Shown here piece after piece: positions 35,125-43,184 of a DNA stretch of 64,000 nt. This DNA is from JBOCEF01 sp050586345 (lineage in GTDB: Bacteria; Pseudomonadota; Alphaproteobacteria; Rhodobacterales; Rhodobacteraceae). Each line of letters begins with the position of its first letter. The stretch's first letter is position 1. Below the pieces are notes generated by a model. It was not told the origin of the DNA. It saw only the letters and a list, made by a program, of their open reading frames with translations, and did no database searches. Made by a program: the position numbers and the translations under genes. Location: NCBI RefSeq assembly GCF_050586345.1, contig NZ_JBOCEF010000001.1, forward strand, positions 186,001 to 250,000, read 5' to 3'.

Positions 35125-36417
35125 ATGTTTCGATCCATCGCGCTTGCGGGCGCGCTCATGGCCGGTCTCGCCTCGCAGGCGGCGGCCGATCTTCTCGTCA
35201 TCGCGCAGGTCTACCGGACCGGCCCCTACGCCAATAACGGCATCCCCACCGCCGATGCGTTCAGCGACTACTTCACCCTTCTGAACGAACGCGACGGGGG
35301 CATCGGCGGCGAGAAGATCATCGTCGAGGAATGCGAGTTCGGCTACGATTCCGACCGCGGCCTGGCCTGCTACATGGACAACCGCGACCGCGGCGCGCTG
35401 GCCTGGTCGCCGCTGTCGACCGGCACCACCTACAAGATGATCCCGCCGACGATGGAAGACGGCGTGCCCATGGTCACCATGGGCTATGGCCGCGCCTCGG
35501 CCGTGGACGGGGAGGTGTTCGGCAACATCTTCAACCCGCCCGCGAACTACTGGCACGGGGCCAACGCGCAGATCAACTACATCAAGGACGTGACCCCCGA
35601 CCGGGACATGTCCGGGCTGACCATCGGCCTCGTCTACCACAACTCCGCCTATGGCCGTGAGCCGATCCCCACCCTCAAGAAGCTGGCCGAGCGCGAGGGC
35701 TTCACCCTCAAGCTCTATGCCGTCGATCACCCGGGCAAGGAGCAGCAGGCCCAGTGGGAGGCGGTGAAGGCCGACGGCGTCGACTGGGCGCTGCTCTGGG
35801 GCTGGGGGGTGATGAACCCCACCGCGCTGCGCACGGCGCTGAAGGTCGACTTCCCGATGGAGCGGGTGTTCGGCGTGTGGTGGTCGGCGAACGAGACCGA
35901 CGTGATGCGCGTCGGGCGCAGGGCCAAGGGCTACAAGGCGATCAACTTCCACGCCGTGGGGACCGAGTTCAGCGCCTATAACGACCTGAACGAGCATGTC
36001 TATTTCGCGGGCAGGGCGGCGGGGCTGGCCAACAACCTCGGCACCGCCATCTACAACCGCGGCCTGCTGACCGCGGCGATCATGGCCGAGGGGATCCGCA
36101 ACGCGCAGAAGATGCACGGGACCGCGCAGATCACGCCGCAGCAGATGCGCGACGGGCTCGAGGCGCTGGACATCACCGAGGAACGCCTCGCCGAGCTGGG
36201 CTTCGAGGGCTTCATCCCGCCCTTCAAGATGTCCTGCGCCAACCATGGCGGCCAGGGCCTGGTGGCGGTGACCGAGTTCGACGTGCGCCTGCGCGGCTGG
36301 CGGCAGATCACCGATTACTACGCCCCGGACCGGGAGCTGATCGACCCGCTGATCCGCGCCGACGCCGACAGCTTCGCGGCCGAGATGGGAATCGAGCGGC
36401 GCGCCTGCGCGGACTGA
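35125..36417 (+). CDS. ABC transporter periplasmic substrate-binding protein 4 of the cluster
   Basis: A 430-aa paralogue with signal peptide MFRSIALAGALMAGLASQAAA, then DLLVIAQVYRTGPYANNGIP. It keeps ECEFGY...CY, YHNSAYGREPI, WGWGVMN, VWWSANETDV, FHAVGTEFSAYNDLNE and the C-terminal cysteine (ERRACAD). It is closest to paralogue 2, with a 55-bp identical stretch. A run GGGGGGA lies 7-8 nt before the ATG. A terminator follows, marking the end of the cluster. Confidence 0.9.
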   Translation: MFRSIALAGALMAGLASQAAADLLVIAQVYRTGPYANNGIPTADAFSDYFTLLNERDGGIGGEKIIVEECEFGYDSDRGLACYMDNRDRGALAWSPLSTGTTYKMIPPTMEDGVPMVTMGYGRASAVDGEVFGNIFNPPANYWHGANAQINYIKDVTPDRDMSGLTIGLVYHNSAYGREPIPTLKKLAEREGFTLKLYAVDHPGKEQQAQWEAVKADGVDWALLWGWGVMNPTALRTALKVDFPMERVFGVWWSANETDVMRVGRRAKGYKAINFHAVGTEFSAYNDLNEHVYFAGRAAGLANNLGTAIYNRGLLTAAIMAEGIRNAQKMHGTAQITPQQMRDGLEALDITEERLAELGFEGFIPPFKMSCANHGGQGLVAVTEFDVRLRGWRQITDYYAPDRELIDPLIRADADSFAAEMGIERRACAD

Positions 36418-36439
36418 CGCCGCTTCGGGTGGAAACGGG

Positions 36440-36468
36440 AAGGGGAGGGCCGCGGCCCTCCCCTTTTT
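36440..36468 (+). terminator. Terminator at the end of the transport cluster
   Basis: A 12-bp inverted repeat (AAGGGGAGGGCC / GGCCCTCCCCTT) with a tiny loop and a TTTTTC tail lies 22 nt after binding protein 4. Confidence 0.85.
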
Positions 36469-36517
36469 CATGCCCGGCGGCGGGCGCGCCCCGGCGCAAA
36501 GGACCCGGCGCAAAGGA

Positions 36518-36553
36518 AAAGGGCCGCCGCTCCGGCAGGAGCGGCGGCCCTTT
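36518..36553 (-). terminator. Terminator of rpmJ
   Basis: A perfect 16-bp stem (AAAGGGCCGCCGCTCC / GGAGCGGCGGCCCTTT) with a 4-nt loop lies about 40 nt beyond the rpmJ stop on the minus strand. It is followed on that strand by TTTTCC. Confidence 0.85.
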
Positions 36554-36594
36554 GCGATCCGACCCGGGGCGCGGGCCCCGGTCGGCGTCGATCC

Positions 36595-36720
36595 TCAGCC
36601 CTGGCGGGCTTTGAAGCGGCGCTGGGTTTTGTTGATCACGTAGACCCGGCCCTTGCGGCGCACGACCCGGCAATCGGCGTGACGCGACTTCAGGGACCGG
36701 AGCGAGTTCTTGATTTTCAT
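36595..36720 (-). CDS. rpmJ: 50S ribosomal protein L36
   Basis: A 41-aa basic protein beginning MKIKNSLRSLKSRH and ending KTQRRFKARQG, with VVRRKGRVYVINK in the middle: the L36 of the large ribosomal subunit. It is the alternative form with one cysteine (Cys17), without the C-x2-C zinc ligands of classic L36, as is common in alphaproteobacteria. It is a stand-alone gene with its own terminator. Confidence 0.96.
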   Translation of the reverse strand: MKIKNSLRSLKSRHADCRVVRRKGRVYVINKTQRRFKARQG

Positions 36721-37018
36721 CGGTCTCTCTCCTGGGCGTCGGCGCGGCCGTCGGGGACAAGTCCCGTCCTGAGCAGCGCGTCAATCCTGCTTGGTTACAT
36801 CCTTCGGCCGCGGCGCGGACGCCATGGCGCAAAGATCGGGCGACGTGCCCGTGCGCGAGGTGTGTAGCGGACGAATCGGGTGGGTGCAAGGGGCGCCGGA
36901 GCGCCTTTTCGCACAAGGTTTCAGGGCGGTGCGGGGCCCGTGGCCAGCCGGCGCCGGCGCGGCGATCCATGGCCCGATTTGCCCGCCCGGACAAGGGCCT
37001 CGGCCCCGCCGGGCGCAT
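36721..37018. other. Intergenic region between rpmJ and the amt terminator
   Basis: Nearly 300 nt upstream of rpmJ. It should contain the rpmJ promoter on the minus strand; TTGACG at about 36778-36783 (minus) is a candidate -35. I see no gene or structured RNA. The long frames crossing it on both strands have biased, repetitive composition. Confidence 0.45.
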
Positions 37019-37048
37019 AAAAAAGGCCCGGGCGTGATGCCCGGGCCC
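37019..37048 (-). terminator. Terminator of the glnK-amt operon
   Basis: GGCCCGGGC and GCCCGGGCC form a 9-bp stem with a GTGAT loop, and six A residues on the plus strand give a T-run on the minus strand. It lies 82 nt after the amt stop. Confidence 0.88.
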
Positions 37049-37129
37049 AGGTTGGAGCGGCCTGAACGAAGCCGCCCCGGGGAGCGTGGACGGCCGGAGC
37101 AGGGAGGAGCTCCGGCCGCCCGGCAGGGA

Positions 37130-38479
37130 TCACATGATCTGCGAGCCCTTGCCGAACTCGGGGTACGCCTCGAGGCCCAGCTCGGCCTGGTCGAGACCCA
37201 TGATCTCCTCTTCCTCGGAGACGCGGATGCCCATCACGGCCTTCAGGATCAGCCACAGGACGCCCGAGACGACGAAGACGAACACGCCGACGATGACGAT
37301 CGAGATGACCTGGCCCATCAGGGTGGCGTCCGGGTTGGTCAGCAGCACCGCCATGGTGCCCCAGATGCCGCAGATCAGGTGGACCGGGATGGCGCCCACG
37401 ACGTCATCGATCTTCAGCTTGTCGAGGAACGGAACCGCGAAGACGATGATCACGCCGCCGATCGCGCCGATGATGGTCGCCATGCCCAGCGAGGGGGTCA
37501 GCGGCTCGGCGGTGATCGACACGAGGCCCGCGAGGGCGCCGTTCAGCACCATGGTCAGGTCGACCTTGCCGTACAGGATCTGCGTCAGGATCATCGCGGC
37601 GACGGCGCCGCCGGCGGCCGCGGTGTTGGTGTTGGAGAAGATGCGCGAGACGTCAGCCGCGTCGCCGACCGAGCCCAGGGCCAGCTGCGAGCCGCCGTTG
37701 AACCCGAACCAGCCGAGCCACAGGATGAACGTGCCGAGGGTGGCCAGCGGCAGGTTGTTGCCGGGCATCGGGATGGTGCGGCCATCCTTGTACTTGCCGA
37801 TGCGCGGGCCGAGGATCAGCGCGCCGGCGAGGGCCGCCCAGCCGCCGACCGAGTGCACGACGGTCGAGCCGGCGAAGTCGAGGAAGCCGTACTGCGAGTC
37901 GAGGAAGCCGCCGCCCCATTTCCAGGAGGCCTGGATCGGGTAGATGAAGGCGGTCAGGATCACGGTGAAGATCAGGAAGGGCCACAGCTTGATGCGCTCG
38001 GCCAGGGTGCCCGACACGATCGACGCGGTGGTGGCGCAGAACATCAGCTGGAAGAAGAAGTCCGAGCCGGTGGAGGCGTAGGACAGGTCGTCCGCGCCCT
38101 CGGGGGTCACGCCCACGGCCTCGAGCACCGCGACGCCGAACGCGCCGAGATAGCCGCCGGTCTCATCGGTGCCGATCGACCAGTTCCCCAGCGGGTACAT
38201 CAGGTTGTAGCCGACGATGTAGTAGGCGATCGCGGCGATGGAGAAGAGCGCGACGTTCTTGGTCAGCTGCATGGTGACGTTCTTGGACCGCACCAGGCCG
38301 GCCTCGAGCATGGCGAAGCCCGCGGCCATCCACATCACGAGGAAGCCGCCGATCAGGAACAGCAGCGTGTTGAAGACGAAGACGGACTGCTCGGGCACGG
38401 CGCCCGACGCGTCCTGGGCGAAGGCCGGGAGGGCGGCGAGCGCCGCGCCGGCCGACAGAAGCGAAATGCGTTTGATCAT
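37130..38479 (-). CDS. amtB: Ammonium transporter
   Basis: A 449-aa Amt/MEP/Rh channel for ammonium uptake. A cleavable signal-like N-terminus (MIKRISLLSAGAALAALPAFAQD) is followed by eleven membrane segments. Family motifs: AGFAMLEAGLVRSKN, DFAGSTVVHSVGGWAAL with the first pore histidine, and DDVVGAIPVHLICGIWG with the second. The FNGGSQ and NTNTAAAGG blocks are intact. It is downstream of glnK in the same operon; GlnK binds Amt and blocks it when nitrogen is plentiful. The gap to glnK is 31 nt. Confidence 0.96.
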   Translation of the reverse strand: MIKRISLLSAGAALAALPAFAQDASGAVPEQSVFVFNTLLFLIGGFLVMWMAAGFAMLEAGLVRSKNVTMQLTKNVALFSIAAIAYYIVGYNLMYPLGNWSIGTDETGGYLGAFGVAVLEAVGVTPEGADDLSYASTGSDFFFQLMFCATTASIVSGTLAERIKLWPFLIFTVILTAFIYPIQASWKWGGGFLDSQYGFLDFAGSTVVHSVGGWAALAGALILGPRIGKYKDGRTIPMPGNNLPLATLGTFILWLGWFGFNGGSQLALGSVGDAADVSRIFSNTNTAAAGGAVAAMILTQILYGKVDLTMVLNGALAGLVSITAEPLTPSLGMATIIGAIGGVIIVFAVPFLDKLKIDDVVGAIPVHLICGIWGTMAVLLTNPDATLMGQVISIVIVGVFVFVVSGVLWLILKAVMGIRVSEEEEIMGLDQAELGLEAYPEFGKGSQIM

Positions 38480-38510
38480 GGTCAGTTCCCTTGTTCCCTG
38501 TCAGGGCGGC

Positions 38511-38849
38511 TCAGAGGGCTTCGTCGCCGGTTTCGCCGGTCCGCACGCGCATGGCCTGCTCGACGTCGATCACGAAGATCTTGCCGTCGCCGATCTTGCC
38601 GGTCTTGGCGGTCTCGGAGATCACCTCGATGGTCTTCTCGACGGCGGAGTCGGGGCAGACGATCTCGAGCTTGATCTTCGGGACGAAGTTCACGACGTAC
38701 TCGGCGCCGCGGTAGATTTCGGTGTGGCCGGACTGGCGCCCGTAGCCTTTCACTTCGGACACCATGAGCCCCTGGACGCCGGCCGAGGTCAGCGCCTCGC
38801 GGACCTCCTCCAGCTTGAAGGGCTTGATGACGGCGATGATGAGCTTCAT
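38511..38849 (-). CDS. glnK: Nitrogen regulatory protein P-II (GlnK)
   Basis: A 112-aa trimeric signalling protein that senses 2-oxoglutarate, ATP and ADP and controls Amt and other nitrogen targets. The T-loop carries the uridylylation site Tyr51 in YRGAEYVV. The PII signature KIGDGKIFV is intact, and the C-terminus RVRTGETGDEAL is standard. Pairing with amtB identifies it as GlnK rather than GlnB. A sigma-54 promoter lies just upstream. Confidence 0.96.
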   Translation of the reverse strand: MKLIIAVIKPFKLEEVREALTSAGVQGLMVSEVKGYGRQSGHTEIYRGAEYVVNFVPKIKLEIVCPDSAVEKTIEVISETAKTGKIGDGKIFVIDVEQAMRVRTGETGDEAL

Positions 38850-38900
38850 CGGTGCTGTTCCCCGTTTGATTGCTTATGCACGTTTGCGCCCAAGGGGTGA

Positions 38901-38917
38901 TGCAGGCCGCGTGCCAA
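38901..38917 (-). promoter_or_regulatory. Sigma-54 promoter of glnK-amtB
   Basis: On the minus strand the site reads TTGGCACGCGGCCTGCA, matching the RpoN consensus TTGGCACG-N4-TTGCA at all positions but one, with the essential GG and GC in place. It lies about 50 nt before the glnK start, as expected for an NtrC-activated gene. A GGTGCA half-site is present near 39015, but I see no complete NtrC box. Confidence 0.85.
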
Positions 38918-39320
38918 GTCGGGAAAATGGGCGCCATCCCCTTGAAAACGTTAAGGCAGGGTGACGGGGGCGGCGCCGGGCGGCGCCGCGGCTGCGAAAG
39001 CGGCGCTGAAATCCGGTGCAAACCTGTCCATGAATCCGCCTGATGCCTGAAAAATGTGCACAAATATGCGGCGCCGCGGAATCGGCGTTGTTCATCCGCG
39101 CCATGAAGCCGGGTTCCGACCCGCGGGGCGCCGGAATTCGCCCCGGTCTCTCCACAAAGCCGACAGGCTCGCCTATTCTAAGGGCAGTGCAGGCGCGCTG
39201 ATCCCCCCGGGCGCGCCGATCCATGCCCCCGACGGGCGCGCCTCCGGCCCCGGTCCGTCCGGCGGAGCGCGGCCCCGGCCGACCCGGGGAACGTCCCGGC
39301 CCGAGGAGAGCAGGCGCGGA
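38918..39320. other. Intergenic region between glnK and the penicillin-binding protein gene
   Basis: About 400 nt without a convincing gene. The glnK side should hold activator sites (a GGTGCA half-site near 39015 and GTGCAC near 39057). The other side should hold the promoter of the downstream gene; TATTCT at 39174-39179 with TCCACA 17 nt upstream is a weak candidate. Confidence 0.45.
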
Positions 39321-41555
39321 ATGACCCGCAATTCCAAGGACACGCGGCACGAGCCGCCGCTTTCGCGTGGCGACGCCGAGGCCGAGGCCCTGGCGGCGGC
39401 GCTGCGCGGCGACGGCGCCGAGGGGCCGGCCCATCCCGGCGCCGGCCAGCGCCCGAAGCTGCGCAGCCGCATGAAGATCGCGCGCGAGCGGCGGGCGCGG
39501 AAGCGGCGCGAGGCCCGCGCGGCGCGCAACCGCGGCGGCGGCGGGCCGCTGGACCGGCTTGTGCGCGGGATCTTCGGCCTCGTCGCGCTGGTGGTCTGGC
39601 GCTTCGGACGGCGCGTGGCGCAGGGCGTGCTGCTGCTGCTGGTCGCGGCCGTCGGCTGGCATTACCTCGCGCTGCCGGACGTGTCCGAGCTTCTGGACGG
39701 GCGCGACCGCGGCTCGGTCACCATGCTCGACCGCGACGGGCGCGTCTTCGCCTGGCGCGGCGACCAGTATGGCGGCGCCCTGCGCGCGACCGAGGCGTCG
39801 CCCTTCCTGGTCGACGCCGTGATCGCGACCGAGGACCGCCGCTTTTTTGATCACTTCGGCGTCGACCCGATCGGCCTCGCCCGCGCGATGTACAACAACT
39901 TCCGCGCCGGCCGCGTGGTGCAGGGCGGCTCCACCCTCACCCAGCAGGCCGCCAAGAACGTGTTCCTGACCCATGACCGGTCGATCGAGCGCAAGCTCAA
40001 GGAGATCCCGGTCGCCCTGGCGATGGAGATGAAATACTCGAAGGAGGAGATCCTCTCGATCTACCTCAACCGCGTCTATCTCGGGGCCGGGGCCTACGGG
40101 TTCGAAGCCGCCGCCCAGCGCTATTTCGGCAAGAGCGCGCGCGAGGTCGGCCCGGCCGAGGCGGCGATGCTGGCGGGGCTGCTGAAGGCGCCGACGCGCT
40201 ACGCGCCGACCTCGAACCTCGCCGCCGCGCAGGGACGGGCCGAGGTCATCGTCGGGCTGATGGAGGCGCAGGGCTACCTGACCGCGAAACAGGCGGCCGA
40301 GGCGCGGGCGCGCCCCGCGGTGCTGTCGGCCGAGGCCGAGCAGCGCGCCGGCGGCGCCTTCGCCGACTGGGTGATGGAGGCGGCGCCCGAATGGCTGACC
40401 GCCGAGGGGTCCGAGGACGTGGTGATCGAGACCACCTTCGACCCCGAGGCCCAGCGCGCGGCGGAAGAGGCGATGGGCTTCGTGTTCGAGACCATGGTCA
40501 AGGAAGGCTCCAAGGCCCAGGCCGCCATCGTGGTGATGGACCATGACGGCGCCGTGCGCGCCGTGGTCGGCGGGCGCGAGAAGGGCCCGGGCCGGTTCAA
40601 CCGCGCCACCCAGGCCCGCCGCCAGCCCGGCTCGGCCTTCAAGCCCATCGTCTACGCCGCCGCCATGGCCGGGGGGCTGCACCCGCTCGACCGCGTGCAG
40701 GACCGGCCGGTGGATTTCGACGGCTACGCCCCCTCCAACTACGGCGGCCGGTACCTGGGCGAGATCACGGCGAGCCGGGCGCTCGCCGCCTCCTCCAACG
40801 TCGTGGCGGTGCGCCTGGCGCAGGAGGCGGGGATGCGCCGGGTGACCGAGACGGCGCGGCGCATGGGCCTTGATTCCACCATCGAGCCGAACCTCGCCTC
40901 GGCGCTGGGCGCGTCCGAGACCACGCTGCTGGACCTGACCGGCGTCTACGCGACCATCGCCAATGGCGGCGCGCTGGCGCAGCCCTGGGCGGCGCGGCGG
41001 ATCGCGCTGCGGCGCGACGGCTCGTCGCAGGGGCTGTTCCCGGATGTCGGGCGCAAGTCGGGGCAGGCCATTCCTGAACGGACCGCGCGGATGCTGACGG
41101 GGATGCTGGCGGAGGTGGTCCGCTCGGGCACCGGGTCGCGCGCGGCGCTGCCGGGCGGGCGCGCGGCGGCGGGCAAGACCGGCACGACGCAGGAGGCGCG
41201 CGACGCCTGGTTCGTCGGCTTCACCGCCGATTACGTGGCCGGGGTCTGGATGGGCTATGACGACAACACACCCCTGACCGGGGTCACCGGCGGCGGGCTT
41301 CCGGCCGTGATCTGGCGCGAGACGATGGCCCGCCTGCACCGCGGGCTGCCGAACCGGCCGCTCGACGGGCGCGCCCCGCGGCGGGGCGCGGACGAGGTCC
41401 CGGTGGCCGGGGGCGCGGCCGAGAGCGTGGTGCGCGAAGTGCTGTCCGGCGTGCTCGGTTTCCTGTCCCGCCAGGTGGCCGAGGAGGAGCGCCGCCCGCC
41501 GTCCAGCCGCCGCTCGGACGCCGAGACGCACGGGCGCGGCGACTGGGAGAGATGA
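39321..41555 (+). CDS. Class A penicillin-binding protein (PBP1A family, bifunctional)
   Basis: Polymerises and cross-links peptidoglycan. The 744-aa protein has a basic cytoplasmic N-terminus (about 85 residues), one membrane anchor (about 90-118), a glycosyltransferase domain with ATEDRRFFDHFGVDPIGLAR and GGSTLTQQAAKN (about 165-215), and a transpeptidase domain with active-site SAFK (RRQPGSAFKP), the SSN motif (AASSNVV) and KTGTT. All catalytic motifs are present. The start at MTRNSKDT fits the family; the frame remains open upstream but is not conserved in character. It is a single-gene unit. Confidence 0.93.
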   Translation: MTRNSKDTRHEPPLSRGDAEAEALAAALRGDGAEGPAHPGAGQRPKLRSRMKIARERRARKRREARAARNRGGGGPLDRLVRGIFGLVALVVWRFGRRVAQGVLLLLVAAVGWHYLALPDVSELLDGRDRGSVTMLDRDGRVFAWRGDQYGGALRATEASPFLVDAVIATEDRRFFDHFGVDPIGLARAMYNNFRAGRVVQGGSTLTQQAAKNVFLTHDRSIERKLKEIPVALAMEMKYSKEEILSIYLNRVYLGAGAYGFEAAAQRYFGKSAREVGPAEAAMLAGLLKAPTRYAPTSNLAAAQGRAEVIVGLMEAQGYLTAKQAAEARARPAVLSAEAEQRAGGAFADWVMEAAPEWLTAEGSEDVVIETTFDPEAQRAAEEAMGFVFETMVKEGSKAQAAIVVMDHDGAVRAVVGGREKGPGRFNRATQARRQPGSAFKPIVYAAAMAGGLHPLDRVQDRPVDFDGYAPSNYGGRYLGEITASRALAASSNVVAVRLAQEAGMRRVTETARRMGLDSTIEPNLASALGASETTLLDLTGVYATIANGGALAQPWAARRIALRRDGSSQGLFPDVGRKSGQAIPERTARMLTGMLAEVVRSGTGSRAALPGGRAAAGKTGTTQEARDAWFVGFTADYVAGVWMGYDDNTPLTGVTGGGLPAVIWRETMARLHRGLPNRPLDGRAPRRGADEVPVAGGAAESVVREVLSGVLGFLSRQVAEEERRPPSSRRSDAETHGRGDWER

Positions 41556-41590
41556 ACGACGCTTTTCGCATATGTTCATCAATGCGCCAT

Positions 41591-41608
41591 TTTTGCGGTG
41601 CAGCAAAA
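41591..41608 (+). promoter_or_regulatory. Inverted repeat upstream of the small membrane protein gene
   Basis: TTTTGC (41591-41596) and GCAAAA (41603-41608) flank a 6-nt centre, GGTGCA, in an AT-richer stretch of the 227-nt gap. This is the likely promoter region for the next gene. The dyad could be an operator; a related GTGCAGCA string occurs upstream of phaZ. Confidence 0.3.
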
Positions 41609-41782
41609 CTCATCGACCGCTCATCTCGGATCGGGCATTCTGCCCCGCGCCGGACCTCCCCAGGGTCCGGCGACCCGCGCCTGTCCGGCCGGGACGCGCG
41701 CTGAAACTCCGCGCGGGTCCGGTCCGTTCTTTCCTTCGCAGGCGGGGAATCCGCCCGGTTAACGAGGGGGAGGGAACGACAG

Positions 41783-42217
41783 ATGGTTTCGACCGACGGC
41801 AATTTCGAACGTGATTTCGCGATCCGGCGCCATGCGCCCGGGGCAGCCCGGGCGACGTCCGGCGAATTCGAGGCGCCGCGGCGGCGGCGCTCGCGCGGGC
41901 TCGGCCTGCGCTCGGCGCCCGCGGCGCTGCTGCTGCTCTGCCTCGGCTTCCTGGGCTTCTTCGCCTGGGCTGCGGTCGACGCGCTGCCCGCGGCGCAGGG
42001 GGGAATCGGCGGCGTGGCCGGGGGCGACGCCTTCGCCCCCTCGCCGATGGCGCAGGCGGCGGCGCTGCTCTACATGCTGGGCACGCCGGCGGTGCTGTTC
42101 TTCGTGCGCCGCCGCTACTGGCGCAAGATGCGCACCTGGCTGCGCCGGGCGACCTCGGGGGTCGCGCTGCTCTGGGCGCTGGCCGCGGCGGCCTCGCTGG
42201 TCGGCGGCTCGATCTGA
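41783..42217 (+). CDS. Hypothetical small membrane protein
   Basis: A 144-aa protein of no family I recognise. The N-terminal 40 residues are hydrophilic and Arg-rich. Three hydrophobic segments follow, at about 44-65, 88-106 and 123-142, with a basic loop RRRYWRKMRTWLRR between the last two. GGGAGGGA about 8 nt upstream of the ATG supports the start. It stands alone and ends at a strong bidirectional terminator. Confidence 0.75.
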   Translation: MVSTDGNFERDFAIRRHAPGAARATSGEFEAPRRRRSRGLGLRSAPAALLLLCLGFLGFFAWAAVDALPAAQGGIGGVAGGDAFAPSPMAQAAALLYMLGTPAVLFFVRRRYWRKMRTWLRRATSGVALLWALAAAASLVGGSI

Positions 42218-42230
42218 CGCCGCCTTTCGG

Positions 42231-42278
42231 GCGCATGAAAAAGGCCCCTCCCGGTCGGGAGGGGCTTTTTTCATGCGC
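42231..42278. terminator. Bidirectional terminator between convergent genes
   Basis: A near-perfect palindrome of about 23 bp per arm (GCGCATGAAAAAGGCCCC... / ...GGGGCTTTTTTCATGCGC) with a 2-nt centre. A-runs and T-runs flank the GC core, so it works both ways: for the plus-strand membrane protein and the minus-strand DUF45 gene. Confidence 0.92.
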
Positions 42279-42289
42279 GGCGGACCGGG

Positions 42290-43039
42290 TCAGTCCTCGG
42301 CGGCGTCCGCGTCGAATTTCCAGCGGTGGAGCTCGGCCCCGTGGTCGCGCAGCCAGTTCCGGCTGTCCTGCCAGCCGGGCAGGATCCGCTCCACCACCGC
42401 CCAGAAGGCGGGCGAGTGGTTCATCTCCACCAGGTGCGCGGCCTCGTGCGCGGCGACGTAGTCGAGCACCTCGGGCGGCGCCATGGCGAGGCGCCAGGAA
42501 AAGTTCAGCGCCCCGGCCGAGGTGCAGGAGCCCCAGCGCGAGCGGGTGTCGCGCAGGGTGACGCGGGTCACCTTGCGCCCGAGCTGCGCGGCATAGGCGT
42601 GGGCGGCGGGGACCAGCGCCTCGCGCGCGTGGTGGCGCAGCCAGGCCTTGGCGCGGGCGGGGGCTTCCTCGGGGCCGCCGGGCAGCCAGAGCTTGCCGTC
42701 CTCGATCCGCGCGCGGGCGCGGGGGGCGCCGAGGGAGGCGATCTCGAGCATCCTGCCCGCCACGGGCAGCATGGCGCCGGCGCGCGGCTCCAGCGGCTTG
42801 GGGCGGCGGGCGAGGGCGCCGGCGAGCCAGTCGGAGTGCCGCTCGGCGAAGGCCTGCGCCTCGGCCAGCGAGGCGGCGCTGGGCATGGTGATGCGCAGGG
42901 CGCCGTCGACCCGCCCGACCGAGAGGGTGAGGCGACGCGCGCCGCGGGTGCGGCGGACCTCCACCTCGACCGGGGGGTGCGAGAGGCGGATGCGTTCCGG
43001 CATGCGGGCGCGGGCGGGGCTGGCGGCGGCGTTGGGCAT
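42290..43039 (-). CDS. DUF45 / YgjP-type metal-dependent hydrolase
   Basis: A cytoplasmic zinc-metallopeptidase-like protein (249 aa from this start). The HExxH-type motif is HEAAH (AAHEAAHLVEMNHSPAFW, near residue 200), with a further conserved His in the MNHSPAFW part. The preceding RSRWGSCTSAGALNFSWRLAMAPP block is the hallmark of the family. YgjP has no established substrate. An alternative start at 43003 exists; neither has a clear ribosome-binding site. The upstream region carries the 25-bp tandem repeat. Confidence 0.88.
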   Translation of the reverse strand: MPNAAASPARARMPERIRLSHPPVEVEVRRTRGARRLTLSVGRVDGALRITMPSAASLAEAQAFAERHSDWLAGALARRPKPLEPRAGAMLPVAGRMLEIASLGAPRARARIEDGKLWLPGGPEEAPARAKAWLRHHAREALVPAAHAYAAQLGRKVTRVTLRDTRSRWGSCTSAGALNFSWRLAMAPPEVLDYVAAHEAAHLVEMNHSPAFWAVVERILPGWQDSRNWLRDHGAELHRWKFDADAAED

Positions 43040-43184
43040 GGCAGGGGATATGCCGGGGCGCGGGCCGGGATGCAACGGGGGGGCGGGCGCGGGGCGGCGG
43101 AAGTGGGCGGGCGCGCGGGGGGCGCGTCGCCCTCGGGGGCGTCGAGCCCCCTCGGCCGAGCGGCGCGGGGCGCCGCGGGCGTCG

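Noticed and set aside
36791..38674. Long plus-strand frame opposite amtB
   Set aside because: It is antisense to amtB and glnK and is rich in charged low-complexity residues with no recognisable domain.
39000..39062. NtrC binding sites upstream of glnK
   Set aside because: Only isolated half-sites (GGTGCA, GTGCAC) are seen. No properly spaced pair was found, so no site was annotated.
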